In this document: positions 1 to 8,098 of the stretch, in pieces | How positions within the stretch are numbered: the first letter of the stretch is position 1 | Layout of the letters: every line of letters starts with the position of its first letter | From: Thiothrix subterranea | GTDB lineage: Bacteria > Pseudomonadota > Gammaproteobacteria > Thiotrichales > Thiotrichaceae | Length of the DNA stretch: 64,000 nucleotides | Assembly (NCBI RefSeq): GCF_016772315.1 | Contig: NZ_CP053482.1 | Location: forward strand, 2,666,001 to 2,730,000 | Reading direction: 5' to 3' | Program-made: the position numbers and the translations under genes | The notes under the pieces: generated by a model | What the model was told of the DNA's origin: nothing | What the model saw: the letters and a program-made list of their open reading frames with translations, nothing else | Database searches by the model: none

Positions 1-390
1 TTGCTTTTTCGCACTCACCAGTAATCCGGCAGTACCCGTTACTGCCAAGTCCAGTTTTTGGGCAGCCTTGCGCCCCGCATTGTCATCCAGCAGGACAAAC
101 AGCGGTTCATCCAACGAAGCTGCCAAGCGGACAACCTGCTTTTCGCCCTCATCCAAATACATGGTGGCTAGTTCAACAGCGACAGGTACAGTTTCTGGTT
201 TGCTGCGCACTTGAATGAAGCCATCCAATGCCGCTTCCAGTGCAGCCGATTCAAAGCTGCTTTTCGCCCATAATTCGCGCTGAATAATGGGTGGGATGAA
301 TACACCATCAGGCACAAGCTGGTTCAACAAATCTAGCCGGTCGAGCTTGGCAAGTGCAACTAACGGCCCGGTATTGCTGATCACGATCAT
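1..390 (-). CDS. PIN-domain protein, DUF3368 type (toxin partner of UPF0175), 3' end cut by window edge
   Basis: Reading from the ATG at 388-390 the protein begins MIVISNTGPLVALAKLDRLD, the N-terminus typical of DUF3368 PIN-like proteins, with an early Asp/Asn-Thr in the first strand. About 130 residues are visible before the window ends. The start overlaps the stop of the upstream UPF0175 gene (ATGA), as expected of a translationally coupled antitoxin-toxin pair. PIN proteins are usually Mg-dependent RNases; the catalytic set here cannot be checked fully because the C-terminus is missing. Confidence 0.75.
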   Translation of the reverse strand, partial: MIVISNTGPLVALAKLDRLDLLNQLVPDGVFIPPIIQRELWAKSSFESAALEAALDGFIQVRSKPETVPVAVELATMYLDEGEKQVVRLAASLDEPLFVLLDDNAGRKAAQKLDLAVTGTAGLLVSAKKQ

Positions 391-677
391 AGACCGAGCT
401 TCTCCAGTGTCGCCACGTCAGCATCCAATTCTTGCGCCAGTTCGTCAGCGTCGTAGTTGAAAATGCTGACTTTGTATTGCCCGCATTTCATCAAAAAGTC
501 GATGCGTGACATACCCGCCAGTTCCGCCGCTTTGCCAGAGGAAATCTTGCCTAGCTCGAACATTTTGAGTGCAGCCATGAGCAGGATTTGTTGTTCCAGT
601 TCGGCATCCGTCAGACTAACCGCCAGCGCGAAATACGGCGGCGTTTTGATTTTAAATTCATGGGCGACGGCATTCAT
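387..677 (-). CDS. UPF0175 family antitoxin-like protein
   Basis: This 96-aa protein carries a helix-turn-helix-like stretch GKISSGKAAELAGMSRIDFL followed by VSIFNYDADEL, the hallmark of UPF0175 proteins that pair with DUF3368 PIN proteins. I chose the ATG at 677, preceded by a GAGG ribosome-binding site. An in-frame ATG at 707 would overlap the previous gene and lacks a better site. The likely role is a DNA-binding antitoxin and autorepressor; the family is poorly characterised. Confidence 0.75.
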   Translation of the reverse strand: MNAVAHEFKIKTPPYFALAVSLTDAELEQQILLMAALKMFELGKISSGKAAELAGMSRIDFLMKCGQYKVSIFNYDADELAQELDADVATLEKLGL

Positions 678-703
678 AGAGGTATCCTCATGCTTAGGTG
701 ACA

Positions 704-931
704 TCAAACGCGGTCATAATCTTCCGGCGGCACATTGGGTACTTTATCCAGGATGGACAAAGCATGTTGCCGCGAGCCACGGCTTGCTCGCTCCTGCAAA
801 TAGGCTTCTGTTCGCAAGGCAGAAATCTTTTCAGCCAACGCATTGATAATGAATTGGTTGATAGAAACATCGCCTTTCAGGTGCATGATCTCGTCTTTGT
901 AATAGTCCGGTATTCTTAGTGCAAAATTCAT
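704..931 (-). CDS. Ribbon-helix-helix-type antitoxin, small
   Basis: The product is 75 aa and starts MNFALRIPDYYKDEI, followed by a helix 'SINQFIINALAEKISAL' that fits a CopG/Arc-like ribbon-helix-helix N-terminus. The ATG at 931 has an AGGAGA site that overlaps the end of the upstream PIN gene, with one base between that stop and this start. An earlier in-frame ATG at 988 would begin deep inside the PIN gene. It is probably the antitoxin and operator-binding partner of that PIN protein. Confidence 0.65.
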   Translation of the reverse strand: MNFALRIPDYYKDEIMHLKGDVSINQFIINALAEKISALRTEAYLQERASRGSRQHALSILDKVPNVPPEDYDRV

Positions 932-932
932 A

Positions 933-1364
933 TCATTTCTCCTGCTGTAGCCGCCAAAAGTCGCCGGGGGTAATCGGCTGGATAGCAAATGACTCCGCTA
1001 CGCCCCTGAAATCGCGGATGTTGTGAGTAATGATGTAATCCGCCTGCCCATTAAAAGCCGTTTCCAGCACCATGTCATCTTTGGGGTCGGGTAGGTACGG
1101 TCGCCACAGATAATAAATTTTCTGATGCCACGAAACAGCACAAATGTCATCAATGAAAAAACCAATGTCTTGTTGGCTGAGAAGCGGGTAGCGTTGCATA
1201 TGTTCAGGTCGGGTCAATACATCTTCAAACTCAATGACCAATGGCGTGGACACGATGTTCAGCCGCTGAGGATGCTGAAACAACCAGCGTAACAACAGAT
1301 GCGAAGCTCCCTTATTAGAATAAAGAGCAGACAGGACTACATTAGTATCAATCACAAACTTCAT
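933..1364 (-). CDS. PIN-domain toxin of a putative toxin-antitoxin pair (COG1569 type)
   Basis: The product is 143 aa. It begins MKFVIDTNVVLSALYSNKGA with the first acidic residue of the PIN fold in VIDTN, has an EFEDVLTR helix, and carries the later acidic cluster LPDPKDDMVLETA and ADYIITHNIRDF. These match 'putative toxin component, PIN family' proteins. It should be an RNase neutralised by the next gene. No Shine-Dalgarno precedes the ATG at 1364; the only promoter-like sequence lies immediately upstream, so the mRNA may be nearly leaderless. An in-frame ATG at 1382 is also without a ribosome-binding site. Confidence 0.75.
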   Translation of the reverse strand: MKFVIDTNVVLSALYSNKGASHLLLRWLFQHPQRLNIVSTPLVIEFEDVLTRPEHMQRYPLLSQQDIGFFIDDICAVSWHQKIYYLWRPYLPDPKDDMVLETAFNGQADYIITHNIRDFRGVAESFAIQPITPGDFWRLQQEK

Positions 1365-1369
1365 AGTTG

Positions 1370-1400
1370 ATATTGTATGCAATATTGAAAACTGCGTAAA
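1370..1400 (-). promoter_or_regulatory. Promoter with overlapping palindromic operator for the PIN/RHH pair
   Basis: On the minus strand TTTACG (1395-1400) and TACAAT (1372-1377) are separated by 17 bases, a good sigma-70 pair. The palindrome ATATTG-CATA-CAATAT (1370-1385) lies over the -10 element, a position expected for autorepression by the antitoxin. The assignment is by pattern only. Confidence 0.45.
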
Positions 1401-1405
1401 CTTTT

Positions 1406-1939
1406 TTAACCCGCTGCCCTACGCAACACCGCCACCCCTTGCTGCTCATACAAATGCTCCTGCGCCAGCGTCAGCAATGCCTTCGCGCCCAGCCGGTCAT
1501 TGCTATCAATATCAACTAGCGTTTGCAGCCGCCCGACCGCATCCGCCAGTTCGCCCAGCCGCATTTCCAGATAGCCCGCGCCTTTGTGCGCCATCAGATA
1601 GAAGCGCGTTAGGGTCATGGACACCAGCACGCCTTGCCCCAGATGCAAGCGGGTCAAATGCCGCCAGTCTTCCGGCAGATGCAGGCGTTTGCCGCTGACG
1701 GCAATGGCTTTGTGCGCCACCACCAACGCATCCCGCAAACGGTGCTGGTAGTAGAAATAGCGGTACAGCGCGACCAGCACGTTCAAATCTTCGGGGGCGA
1801 GGAAATAGGCACGAAGCAGCAGGGTTTCGGCTTCAGGTTCTGGGTAAAGGCTGGCGGCTTCCTCCAGCAGTGCGGCAACCTCCGGGTCGATAGCGGCGTT
1901 GAAATAAAGGTCTTCGGCTTCAAAATCCTGCAAATCCAT
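1406..1939 (-). CDS. Tetratricopeptide-like protein of the nifV operon
   Basis: This 177-aa soluble protein begins MDLQDFEAEDLYFNAAIDPEV. It contains helical pairs rich in Leu, Ala and Tyr (YPEPEAETLLLRAYFLAPEDLNVLVALYRYFYY) that resemble TPR repeats. The start at 1939 follows an AGGGGAC site; the longer in-frame reading from 2026 would run into cysE. The gene follows cysE by four bases, so it is co-transcribed with nifV and cysE. Similar TPR-like proteins occur in other nif clusters. Its biochemical role is unknown; a scaffolding role is only a guess. Confidence 0.7.
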   Translation of the reverse strand: MDLQDFEAEDLYFNAAIDPEVAALLEEAASLYPEPEAETLLLRAYFLAPEDLNVLVALYRYFYYQHRLRDALVVAHKAIAVSGKRLHLPEDWRHLTRLHLGQGVLVSMTLTRFYLMAHKGAGYLEMRLGELADAVGRLQTLVDIDSNDRLGAKALLTLAQEHLYEQQGVAVLRRAAG

Positions 1940-1943
1940 GATG

Positions 1944-2717
1944 TTAGTCCCCTGATTTTTTAAAGTGAATCGGATGTTCGGTGATTGGTGCGTTAGGTAG
2001 TTCGTCGTCGCACAGATCGCGGGCATCGCAGTGGTTGCATTCCGCGCTGTCGTCTTCTTGTTCGGGCAAGCAACCGCGAGTGCCTGCGGCTTCTTCGAGT
2101 AAACGGATGCGGTCGAGCAGGCACTGGATTGCGCCTGCCACCGGGTCGGGAATCAGGTGGTGGTTGAGGTCGATGCCTTCGGGGTTGTCGTTGCGGGCGA
2201 CTTTGTTTTGCACGATTTTGCCGGGGATGCCGACCACGGTCTTGCCCGCCGGAATGTTTTTGACTACCACGGAATTGGAGCCAACCCGCACGTCGTTGCC
2301 CAGTTCAATCGGGCCAAGGATTTTTGCGCCTGCGCCGACCACCACGCGATTGCCGAGGGTAGGGTGGCGTTTGCCTTTGTTCCAGGATACGCCGCCGAGG
2401 GTCACGCCGTGGTAGAGAGTCACGTCGTCACCGATCTCGGCGGTTTCGCCTATCACCACGCAAGCGCCGTGGTCGATGAAAAAGCGTCGCCCGATTTTTG
2501 CACCGGGGTGGATGTCGATATTCGTCCAAAAGCGGGCAAAGTACGAAAGGAAGCGAGGAAAATACCGCCAGTCGCGTTTCCACAGGCTGTGGGCGATGCG
2601 TTGCAACATCACCGCGTGGATGCCAGGGTAGAGTGTGGCAACTTCCCAGCGGGAACGGGCGGCGGGGTCGCGTTGGAAGACGCAGGTGATGTCTTCGCGG
2701 ATCAGTTCTAACAACAT
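1944..2717 (-). CDS. cysE: Serine O-acetyltransferase, nif-associated
   Basis: The enzyme makes O-acetylserine from serine and acetyl-CoA, the precursor of cysteine and hence of sulfur for Fe-S clusters. The left-handed beta-helix signature is clear: [26 protein letters not shown], followed by hexapeptide repeats ([39 protein letters not shown]). The 257-aa product starts inside the end of nifV (10-bp overlap), implying coupling. Its C-terminus carries a cysteine cluster, [10 protein letters not shown], beyond the usual catalytic domain; see findings. A second, housekeeping cysE may exist elsewhere. Confidence 0.93.
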   Translation of the reverse strand: MLLELIREDITCVFQRDPAARSRWEVATLYPGIHAVMLQRIAHSLWKRDWRYFPRFLSYFARFWTNIDIHPGAKIGRRFFIDHGACVVIGETAEIGDDVTLYHGVTLGGVSWNKGKRHPTLGNRVVVGAGAKILGPIELGNDVRVGSNSVVVKNIPAGKTVVGIPGKIVQNKVARNDNPEGIDLNHHLIPDPVAGAIQCLLDRIRLLEEAAGTRGCLPEQEDDSAECNHCDARDLCDDELPNAPITEHPIHFKKSGD

Positions 2718-3859
2718 ACCCCCACCTCCGCCACACGAGTCTGTTGCAAGAACTGCTGCAAGTCATCTGCTGTCGGTGGGCGTTTGTGTTGGGTGGAAAA
2801 ACGCCGTACCAGCGCGAGAATCGCTTCCGCCTGTTCATGTTCCAGCGGTACGCCGAGCAGGGCATAGGCACGTTGCACGCCGTGGCTGCCCGAATGTTTG
2901 CCCAGCACCAGTTGGTGATGTCGCCCTATGTCCGCCGGGTCTACGCCTTGGTAATTCCGCGAATCTTTCAGCAAGCCATCGACGTGGATGCCGGATTCGT
3001 GGGTGAACACGCCTTCGCCGACCAGACTTTTTTGCCAGCCAACCGGGCGACCGGAGGCTTTTTCTACCAGTAAGGAGAGTTTGGGGAAGCGTTTTAAGTT
3101 AACGCCACAATCCAGTCCGTACAAACGCCCCAGCCCCAAGGCGACTTCTTCCAACGGTGCGTTTCCGGCACGTTCACCAAGACCGTGGACGGTGGTGTTA
3201 ATGTGGGTAGCGCCTGCACGGGCGGCGGCAAGTGAATTGGCGGTAGCAAGGCCGAGGTCGTCGTGGGCGTGCATTTCGATTTCCATGTCGGTATGCGCCC
3301 GCAACGAGGTCATCCAGTCGTGGGTGGCAAACGGTTCGAGAATGCCCACTGTGTCGGCGAAGCGAAAACGTTGTGCGCCCGCTTTTTCTGCGGTTTCCAG
3401 CACTTGCAGCAGGAAATCGCGGTCAGCGCGGGAAGCGTCTTCCCCGCCGACGCACACGCCAATGCCCAAGTCTTTGGCGATTTGTACGTACGCCCAGATT
3501 TGTTGCAATACCCAAGCGCGGTCACGCTTGAGCTTGTGGAAAATTTGCTGGTCGGAAACCGAGATGGAAATGTCGATCATGTTCACCCCCAAGTCGCGGC
3601 ACAGCAGGATGTCGTCGCGGCGCATCCGGCTCCACACCATCAGCCGCGCATTCAGACCGAGGCTGGCAACGGCGCGGATGGATTCGCGTTCTTCCTCGCC
3701 CATCGCGGGGATGCCGACTTCGAGTTCGGGTACGCCTAAAGCGTCCAACCCGCGTGCAATCGCCAGCTTTTCCGCGAGGGAAAACGCGACTCCGGCGGAC
3801 TGTTCGCCGTCGCGCAGGGTGGTGTCGTTGATGGTGATGAAACGCTTGCTGTGGTGCAT
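2708..3859 (-). CDS. nifV: Homocitrate synthase NifV
   Basis: NifV condenses acetyl-CoA and 2-oxoglutarate to homocitrate, the organic ligand of FeMo-co. The 383-aa sequence has the isopropylmalate/homocitrate synthase signatures: [20 protein letters not shown] at the N-terminus (metal-binding Asp and catalytic Arg), the His motif [22 protein letters not shown], and [14 protein letters not shown]. It heads the nifV-cysE-TPR operon and is preceded by a sigma-54 promoter and a NifA-type site. Confidence 0.96.
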   Translation of the reverse strand: MHHSKRFITINDTTLRDGEQSAGVAFSLAEKLAIARGLDALGVPELEVGIPAMGEEERESIRAVASLGLNARLMVWSRMRRDDILLCRDLGVNMIDISISVSDQQIFHKLKRDRAWVLQQIWAYVQIAKDLGIGVCVGGEDASRADRDFLLQVLETAEKAGAQRFRFADTVGILEPFATHDWMTSLRAHTDMEIEMHAHDDLGLATANSLAAARAGATHINTTVHGLGERAGNAPLEEVALGLGRLYGLDCGVNLKRFPKLSLLVEKASGRPVGWQKSLVGEGVFTHESGIHVDGLLKDSRNYQGVDPADIGRHHQLVLGKHSGSHGVQRAYALLGVPLEHEQAEAILALVRRFSTQHKRPPTADDLQQFLQQTRVAEVGVCC

Positions 3860-3894
3860 GGTGTTCGCCTTGCTGATGATCTTTGCTTGATCTC

Positions 3895-3910
3895 AGCAAG
3901 ACTTGTGCCA
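3895..3910 (-). promoter_or_regulatory. Sigma-54 promoter of nifV
   Basis: Minus-strand sequence TGGCACAAGTCTTGCT matches the consensus TGGCAC-N5-TTGC of RpoN (-24/-12) promoters. It lies about 35 bases upstream of the nifV start, which suits a short leader. Confidence 0.85.
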
Positions 3911-3963
3911 TAGTTTTTAAGCTGTTGTTTTTAATAAAATAGTAGTGAATTTTTCATTGGTTT

Positions 3964-3979
3964 TGTCGAGTCTGCGACA
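3964..3979. promoter_or_regulatory. NifA-type upstream activator site for nifV
   Basis: TGTCGAGTCTGCGACA fits TGT-N10-ACA, and its symmetry extends to TGTCG...CGACA. It is about 54 bp beyond the -24 element. Very similar sites precede nifX and nifE. Confidence 0.75.
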
Positions 3980-4014
3980 CACGCGGACGGGTGGGAACTG
4001 TGTGGAAACCGACA

Positions 4015-5268
4015 TTACCGGTAACGTTCCATACCCAGCCCTTCCAGTGCGATGTCCGCCGTTTGACCGTTGAGCATGGCTGCCAGTATCCGCCCGCTGC
4101 CTGCTGCCATCGTCCAGCCCAGCGTGCCATGCCCGGTGTTGAGAAATAAGCCGGAATACGGCGTTTTGCCAAGGATGGGTGTGCCATCCGGTGTCATGGG
4201 GCGCAATCCCGCCCAGAAACTGGCTTTGCTGGGGTCGCTGCCATTGGGAAACAGGTCAGACAATACGTATTGCAGCGTGGCAAGGCGTTTGGCTGGCAGG
4301 CTCAGGTCAAAACCGTTCAGTTCCGCCGTTCCCCCCAAGCGGATGCGATCCCCCAAACGGGTAATGGCAACCTTGTGGGTTTCATCCATGACGGTAGATT
4401 CGGGGGCGTGTTCCGGGTGGGTAATCGGTACGGTGAGGGAATAGCCTTTCACCGGATAAATCGGTAAGTGGATACCCAAAGGCTTGAGCAGCAACGGGGA
4501 ATGGCTGCCCAACGCCAGCACATACGCATCAGCTTGCATCAAACCCTTGCTGGTTTGCACGCCGCTTAAGGTTTGCCCGCTGGCGACCAAGCCTTGAACG
4601 GTGGTGTTGCAGTGGAACACCACGCCCATCTGTTCCGCCATCCCCGCTAAGGTTTGGGTGAAGCGGAAACAGTCGCCGGTTTCATCATCCGGCAAATGCA
4701 GCCCACCGACGTATTTGTGTTGCACTTGCGCCAGTGCTGGTTCGTGGCGGATTACGCCGTCTCGGTTGAGGATATTGAACGGCACACCTTGCGCTTGCAG
4801 GATGGCGGCATCGTTGTGGATACCGTCCAATTGTTGCTGGGTGCGGAATAACTGAAGCGTGCCGAGGCTACGTTCGTCGTAATGAATGCCGGTTTCTGCC
4901 CGCAATTCGCGCAAGCAATCACGGCTGTATTCTGCCAGCCGTACCATGCGGGCTTTGTTGAGCTGGTAACGGGGCAGGGTGCAATTCCTTAAGAAAGCGC
5001 CTAACCAGCGCCACATTGCCCAATCCAGATGTGGGTAAACATGCAGCGGGCTGTGTTCCATCAGCATCCAGCGCAAGGCTTTGAGCGGAATGCCGGGAGC
5101 AGCCCAGGGCGCGGAATAACCGGGGGAAATTTGACCTGCATTGGCGTGGCTGGTCTCGAATGCCACACCGGATTGGCGTTCCACCAGTTGCACCTCATGC
5201 CCTGCCTTGGCAAGGTAATAAGCCGTGCTGACCCCAATAACGCCGCCGCCTAGGACTAGTACTTTCAT
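4015..5268 (-). CDS. dadA: D-amino acid dehydrogenase small subunit-like flavoprotein
   Basis: This 417-aa FAD enzyme begins [32 protein letters not shown] (GxGxxG dinucleotide fold ending in Glu). It ends with [23 protein letters not shown], both typical of DadA. DadA oxidises D-amino acids to 2-oxo acids and passes electrons to the quinone pool. The start lies 6 bp after the preceding small gene, so it appears to be the last gene of the sigma-54 operon that begins at 7958. Why a D-amino acid dehydrogenase would follow nif control is unclear; it may have a different physiological substrate. Confidence 0.88.
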   Translation of the reverse strand: MKVLVLGGGVIGVSTAYYLAKAGHEVQLVERQSGVAFETSHANAGQISPGYSAPWAAPGIPLKALRWMLMEHSPLHVYPHLDWAMWRWLGAFLRNCTLPRYQLNKARMVRLAEYSRDCLRELRAETGIHYDERSLGTLQLFRTQQQLDGIHNDAAILQAQGVPFNILNRDGVIRHEPALAQVQHKYVGGLHLPDDETGDCFRFTQTLAGMAEQMGVVFHCNTTVQGLVASGQTLSGVQTSKGLMQADAYVLALGSHSPLLLKPLGIHLPIYPVKGYSLTVPITHPEHAPESTVMDETHKVAITRLGDRIRLGGTAELNGFDLSLPAKRLATLQYVLSDLFPNGSDPSKASFWAGLRPMTPDGTPILGKTPYSGLFLNTGHGTLGWTMAAGSGRILAAMLNGQTADIALEGLGMERYR

Positions 5269-5274
5269 GGTGTG

Positions 5275-5475
5275 TTACCGCTGTTGTTGTGCATCCCACA
5301 ATTGTTTGAAGCGTAAATCCAGCGCGGAAAGTTCCGCATCCACGCTTTCCAGTGCTTGGAAGCCTTGGCGGGGTGGCATTTTGCCTTCACCCAGCGCTTG
5401 TTTGAGGCTTTCGCGTTGGGCGAATACTGCCGCGATGCGGGCTTTCAGGTCGGCGAGTTCTTCGGCTGCGGTCAT
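5275..5475 (-). CDS. Small conserved helical protein
   Basis: This 66-aa protein, MTAAEELADLKARIAAVFAQ onward, is predicted to be almost wholly alpha-helical with heptad-like Leu/Ala spacing, so a short coiled coil is likely. The start overlaps the stop of the SagB-like gene by four bases (ATGA) and dadA follows six bases later, so it is surely translated as part of the operon. I do not recognise the family. Confidence 0.6.
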   Translation of the reverse strand: MTAAEELADLKARIAAVFAQRESLKQALGEGKMPPRQGFQALESVDAELSALDLRFKQLWDAQQQR

Positions 5476-6980
5476 GGTTGGCGTTCTTTGGGTAGGTGGG
5501 AATAAGGGGGCAGCATTTCCAGCCGGGTGTCGATGGCTGGGTTGCCGACGGTGAAGTGGTAGAGGCTTTGGAATTGGGTATCTTGCAAGCCCAATACCTC
5601 GTGTACGCTGTCGTCGAAGAAGCAGCCGATGCCTGTGCCGCGTACTCCAGCGGCTTCGGCTTGCAGGTAGAGGACTTGCCCGATTAAACCAGCTTCCCAG
5701 TAGAGGTGGCGGTAAACGGGTGCACCTTCTGCCAAGCCTGCGTCGAATTCTGCCAACATGCCGAGGCTGAAACTGCTGGTGGAGGCGATGTCTTGGTGGC
5801 AGGAAAGGGTGCGAGCGGCTTTGCGAGCATCGGCTTCCAGTAGGTGGAATAGCGGTAATTCCGCCGGACAGCCTTCCGGTTTTTGCCAGAGGAAATCGGG
5901 ATTCATCGCAGAGCGCAAGGTAGCTTCGGCTGTTGCATGGCGTGGTAAGGCGTATAGACCAGCAGGTAAACCTTCGACGCGATGCACGAATAAGACCGGA
6001 TGCAGGCGGATGGGCAATGTCCATACATCCCACGGCACGGGATTGCTGGCAGGCAGTAAGGCGGACAAGATCGCATAGAACGTGTCGCGGGGCATTGTAC
6101 TGGTTTTGCCGCTGAAGGCTTGGGCACTGCGGCGTTGGCGGATTAGGGGGATTAGGTTGGGTTGGGATTCATGAACGCCTGAAGAGGGCGTATGCAATAC
6201 GCCCCTACGAAGAGATGCTGTGGCGGTGGTTACTTCGTCGATGATTGACCAGTTGTGTTTGGGGAGGCCGCCTAGCGGGTTGGCTTTGCCGTACCATTGC
6301 GTGATAGTGGGGAGGTGAAACGTGCTGGCTGCGCCGGTGTGAATGCGTAAAAGCATATCGGGGTGTTCGGCTTCTGCATCCGTGAAATCGTCCGCCCGGT
6401 CGAGTCCTAATAACGCGGCGATGTCAGCATCAGTGACGGGGAGTAATTCCACCTGCAAGCCAAGGGCTGCGGCAGCGTAGCGGATTGCACCCAACGCATG
6501 ACCAGCGTCAAGTTGCACATAGCGGAAGGCGCGTTCGCCGTATTTCCACGCTTCGCGCCATGCGATGCTGCTCAAGCCGAGCAGGAGTTGTGGCGGGGAA
6601 TCGCTGTCAGCCAGTTTGCCGCGTAATTCCAGTGCGTGTTCGTGGGGGGCGTAGTGGTAAACGCCATCGCTCAAGCCGTCGATACCGTTGGCGATAACGT
6701 AGCCTTCAGTGGGATGCAGGTTGCCGCTGGAGGGGTTGCAGCGCAATGCCCAGCGGTCAGGGCCGTATTGTTTCCACGCGGATAAGCCGAGGGAGAGTTG
6801 CAGCAGGGCGGCAATTCCCTCGTTTTCTTCCAACGGCAGCTCCACCACCTCTGCACCCACAAACCGCCGGAACGGGTTCGGCTGCTGATCCCAGTCCAGA
6901 AACTCCGGGCCTTTGGCGTAAGCGTCCAGCCGGTGTTTGGTGCGTTCGTGGTAGGCACGTACCGTTTGTGTGGTATCCAT
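5472..6980 (-). CDS. SagB/ThcOx-type flavin-dependent dehydrogenase
   Basis: The 502-aa product has two tandem nitroreductase-like halves. The N-terminal half holds ALRCNPSSGNLHPTEGYVI, the FMN-binding Arg/Ser-Ser-Gly signature of SagB/ThcOx proteins; the second half has RRSAQAFSGKTSTM and EAGLIGQVLYLQAEAAGVRGTGIGCF. SagB proteins oxidise azolines in RiPP maturation, but standalone copies of this double form occur in nif clusters, where the function is unknown. It overlaps its neighbours on both sides and is driven by the sigma-54 promoter at 7998. A palindromic repeat is inserted in frame near residues 256-266. Confidence 0.8.
   Translation of the reverse strand: MDTTQTVRAYHERTKHRLDAYAKGPEFLDWDQQPNPFRRFVGAEVVELPLEENEGIAALLQLSLGLSAWKQYGPDRWALRCNPSSGNLHPTEGYVIANGIDGLSDGVYHYAPHEHALELRGKLADSDSPPQLLLGLSSIAWREAWKYGERAFRYVQLDAGHALGAIRYAAAALGLQVELLPVTDADIAALLGLDRADDFTDAEAEHPDMLLRIHTGAASTFHLPTITQWYGKANPLGGLPKHNWSIIDEVTTATASLRRGVLHTPSSGVHESQPNLIPLIRQRRSAQAFSGKTSTMPRDTFYAILSALLPASNPVPWDVWTLPIRLHPVLFVHRVEGLPAGLYALPRHATAEATLRSAMNPDFLWQKPEGCPAELPLFHLLEADARKAARTLSCHQDIASTSSFSLGMLAEFDAGLAEGAPVYRHLYWEAGLIGQVLYLQAEAAGVRGTGIGCFFDDSVHEVLGLQDTQFQSLYHFTVGNPAIDTRLEMLPPYSHLPKERQP
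6181..6210. repeat. REP-like palindrome inside the SagB-like gene
   Basis: GAAGAGGGCGTATGC and its complementary arm GCAATACGCCCCTAC form the same hairpin found in an intergenic region at 34463-34491. Here the repeat is translated in frame (RRGVLHTPSSGV) between the two nitroreductase halves. Confidence 0.8.
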
Positions 6981-7387
6981 TACAGCGTGAGTTGTACCAG
7001 ATTGTCGGCGGTTGCCGATTCACTGCTGATGGTAGCGGAAACGCTGGGTTCTGGCAGTTTTCCTTGTTTTACCAGTGCTGCGAGCTGGGTTTGCAACTCA
7101 CCGCTGTTGTACAGCTCTTCCACGATGTCGCTGCCACCGACCAGTTCGCCGCCCACGAAGACTTGCGGGAAGGTGGGGAATTGCGAAAAGCGCGGCAGGT
7201 ATTCGTAAATGAAGGGCGATTTCAGCACGTTGACGTAGGCAAATTCCACGCCGGTCTTTTTCAGGTAGCCGACCGCTTTGCCGGAAAAGCCGCATTCGGG
7301 CGCGTCCGGCGTGCCTTTCATGTAAATCATGACTGGGTTTTCAGTGACTTGCTGCTGGATTTTGTCGAGGGTTTTGTTGCTGCTCAT
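6980..7387 (-). CDS. Monothiol glutaredoxin (CGFS type), nif-associated
   Basis: This 135-aa protein has the Grx4/GrxD layout: KTLDKIQQQVTENPVMIYMKGTP, active site CGFS, then FPTFPQVFVGGELVGGSDIVEEL with the glutathione-binding TFPQ and GG-D elements. CGFS glutaredoxins carry and transfer [2Fe-2S] clusters with glutathione rather than reduce disulfides. A 30-residue tail after the fold (SVSATISSESATADNLVQLTL) is not part of the usual domain. The start at 7387 follows AAGGAAC. The operon context suggests Fe-S delivery to nitrogenase-related proteins. Confidence 0.9.
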   Translation of the reverse strand: MSSNKTLDKIQQQVTENPVMIYMKGTPDAPECGFSGKAVGYLKKTGVEFAYVNVLKSPFIYEYLPRFSQFPTFPQVFVGGELVGGSDIVEELYNSGELQTQLAALVKQGKLPEPSVSATISSESATADNLVQLTL

Positions 7388-7397
7388 GGTGTGTTCC

Positions 7398-7958
7398 TTA
7401 AACTGCGCCCCAAACTTGACGTTTGACGCTGTTACGGTTGGCGATGGCTTCATCGAGGGTGGAAGCCTTGAATTTGGGTTTATAGCTTTTCAGGGCGTTA
7501 TAAACGGTGACGACTTTATCTTCGGTGGATTGCCCTTTGAGATCGTGCTTGTCGAGGTAGCACAGATCCAGCAATTCATTCCAGATCATCCCGGCAGGCA
7601 ATGAGATGAGGGTGTATTGCCGCCCGTCCACCTCCACGACAACGCTTTCTGTGAGGTTGTCGATGAAGAAAATCGGTTTGCACTCAGCGGCAAGATCGGC
7701 GGTGAAACGGCTGATGAATTCCGGCAATTCGAGGATGTTGCTGAAGTTGCCAACGACCATTAACAGGCTGGTGTCGTTGGCGAGAATCACGGCTTCTTTG
7801 ATGGCGGCTTCCGGTGGGTTGCGTTTGTTGGCGACTTCGTTGAAGTCACCGAGCTTGACGATCAGGTCGCCACGGAACGCATTCAGGCCGTTTTTGGTTT
7901 TGCCGTTGATGGTGGTGAGCCAAATGAGTTCGTTGGCTTTGTAGGTATCCAGCAACAT
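7398..7958 (-). CDS. Conserved nif-cluster protein of unknown function (186 aa)
   Basis: This is the first gene of the sigma-54 operon at 7998-8013. The 186-aa soluble protein starts MLLDTYKANELIWLTTINGK and has alternating beta/alpha character, with no signal peptide, membrane segment or metal-ligand cluster that I can see (one Cys only in ELLDLCYLDKHDL). I do not recognise the family. Its position ahead of a CGFS glutaredoxin and opposite nifE suggests a role in nitrogenase maturation or protection, which is inference. Confidence 0.65.
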   Translation of the reverse strand: MLLDTYKANELIWLTTINGKTKNGLNAFRGDLIVKLGDFNEVANKRNPPEAAIKEAVILANDTSLLMVVGNFSNILELPEFISRFTADLAAECKPIFFIDNLTESVVVEVDGRQYTLISLPAGMIWNELLDLCYLDKHDLKGQSTEDKVVTVYNALKSYKPKFKASTLDEAIANRNSVKRQVWGAV

Positions 7959-7997
7959 GGGGGAATCTCCTGTCAGATGAGCAAATGCCAGTGGTAG

Positions 7998-8013
7998 AGC
8001 AGGAAACGTGCCA
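7998..8013 (-). promoter_or_regulatory. Sigma-54 promoter of the 186-aa gene/glutaredoxin/SagB/dadA operon
   Basis: Minus-strand TGGCACGTTTCCTGCT has a perfect -24 half (TGGCACG) and one mismatch in the -12 half (CTGC for TTGC). It lies 40 bp upstream of the first start codon and shares the divergent activator site at 8099-8114. Confidence 0.8.
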
Positions 8014-8098
8014 TCTTCGTAAGCCTTTTATTTATCATCATGTTAGGGGTTAAGTGCTGGCAGGTGTTTGTCGTAAACGCCTCTGAAACGCTTAGGCT

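Noticed and set aside
2988-3890. 300-aa frame antisense to nifV
   Set aside because: Ser/Arg-rich shadow of nifV; nothing supports expression.
5275-6033. A 252-aa reading frame covering the 66-aa gene upstream of dadA
   Set aside because: Only the last 66 residues look like a protein; the upstream part is an Arg/His/Pro-rich shadow of the SagB-like gene, and the internal ATG at 5475 overlaps that gene's stop in the usual operon way.
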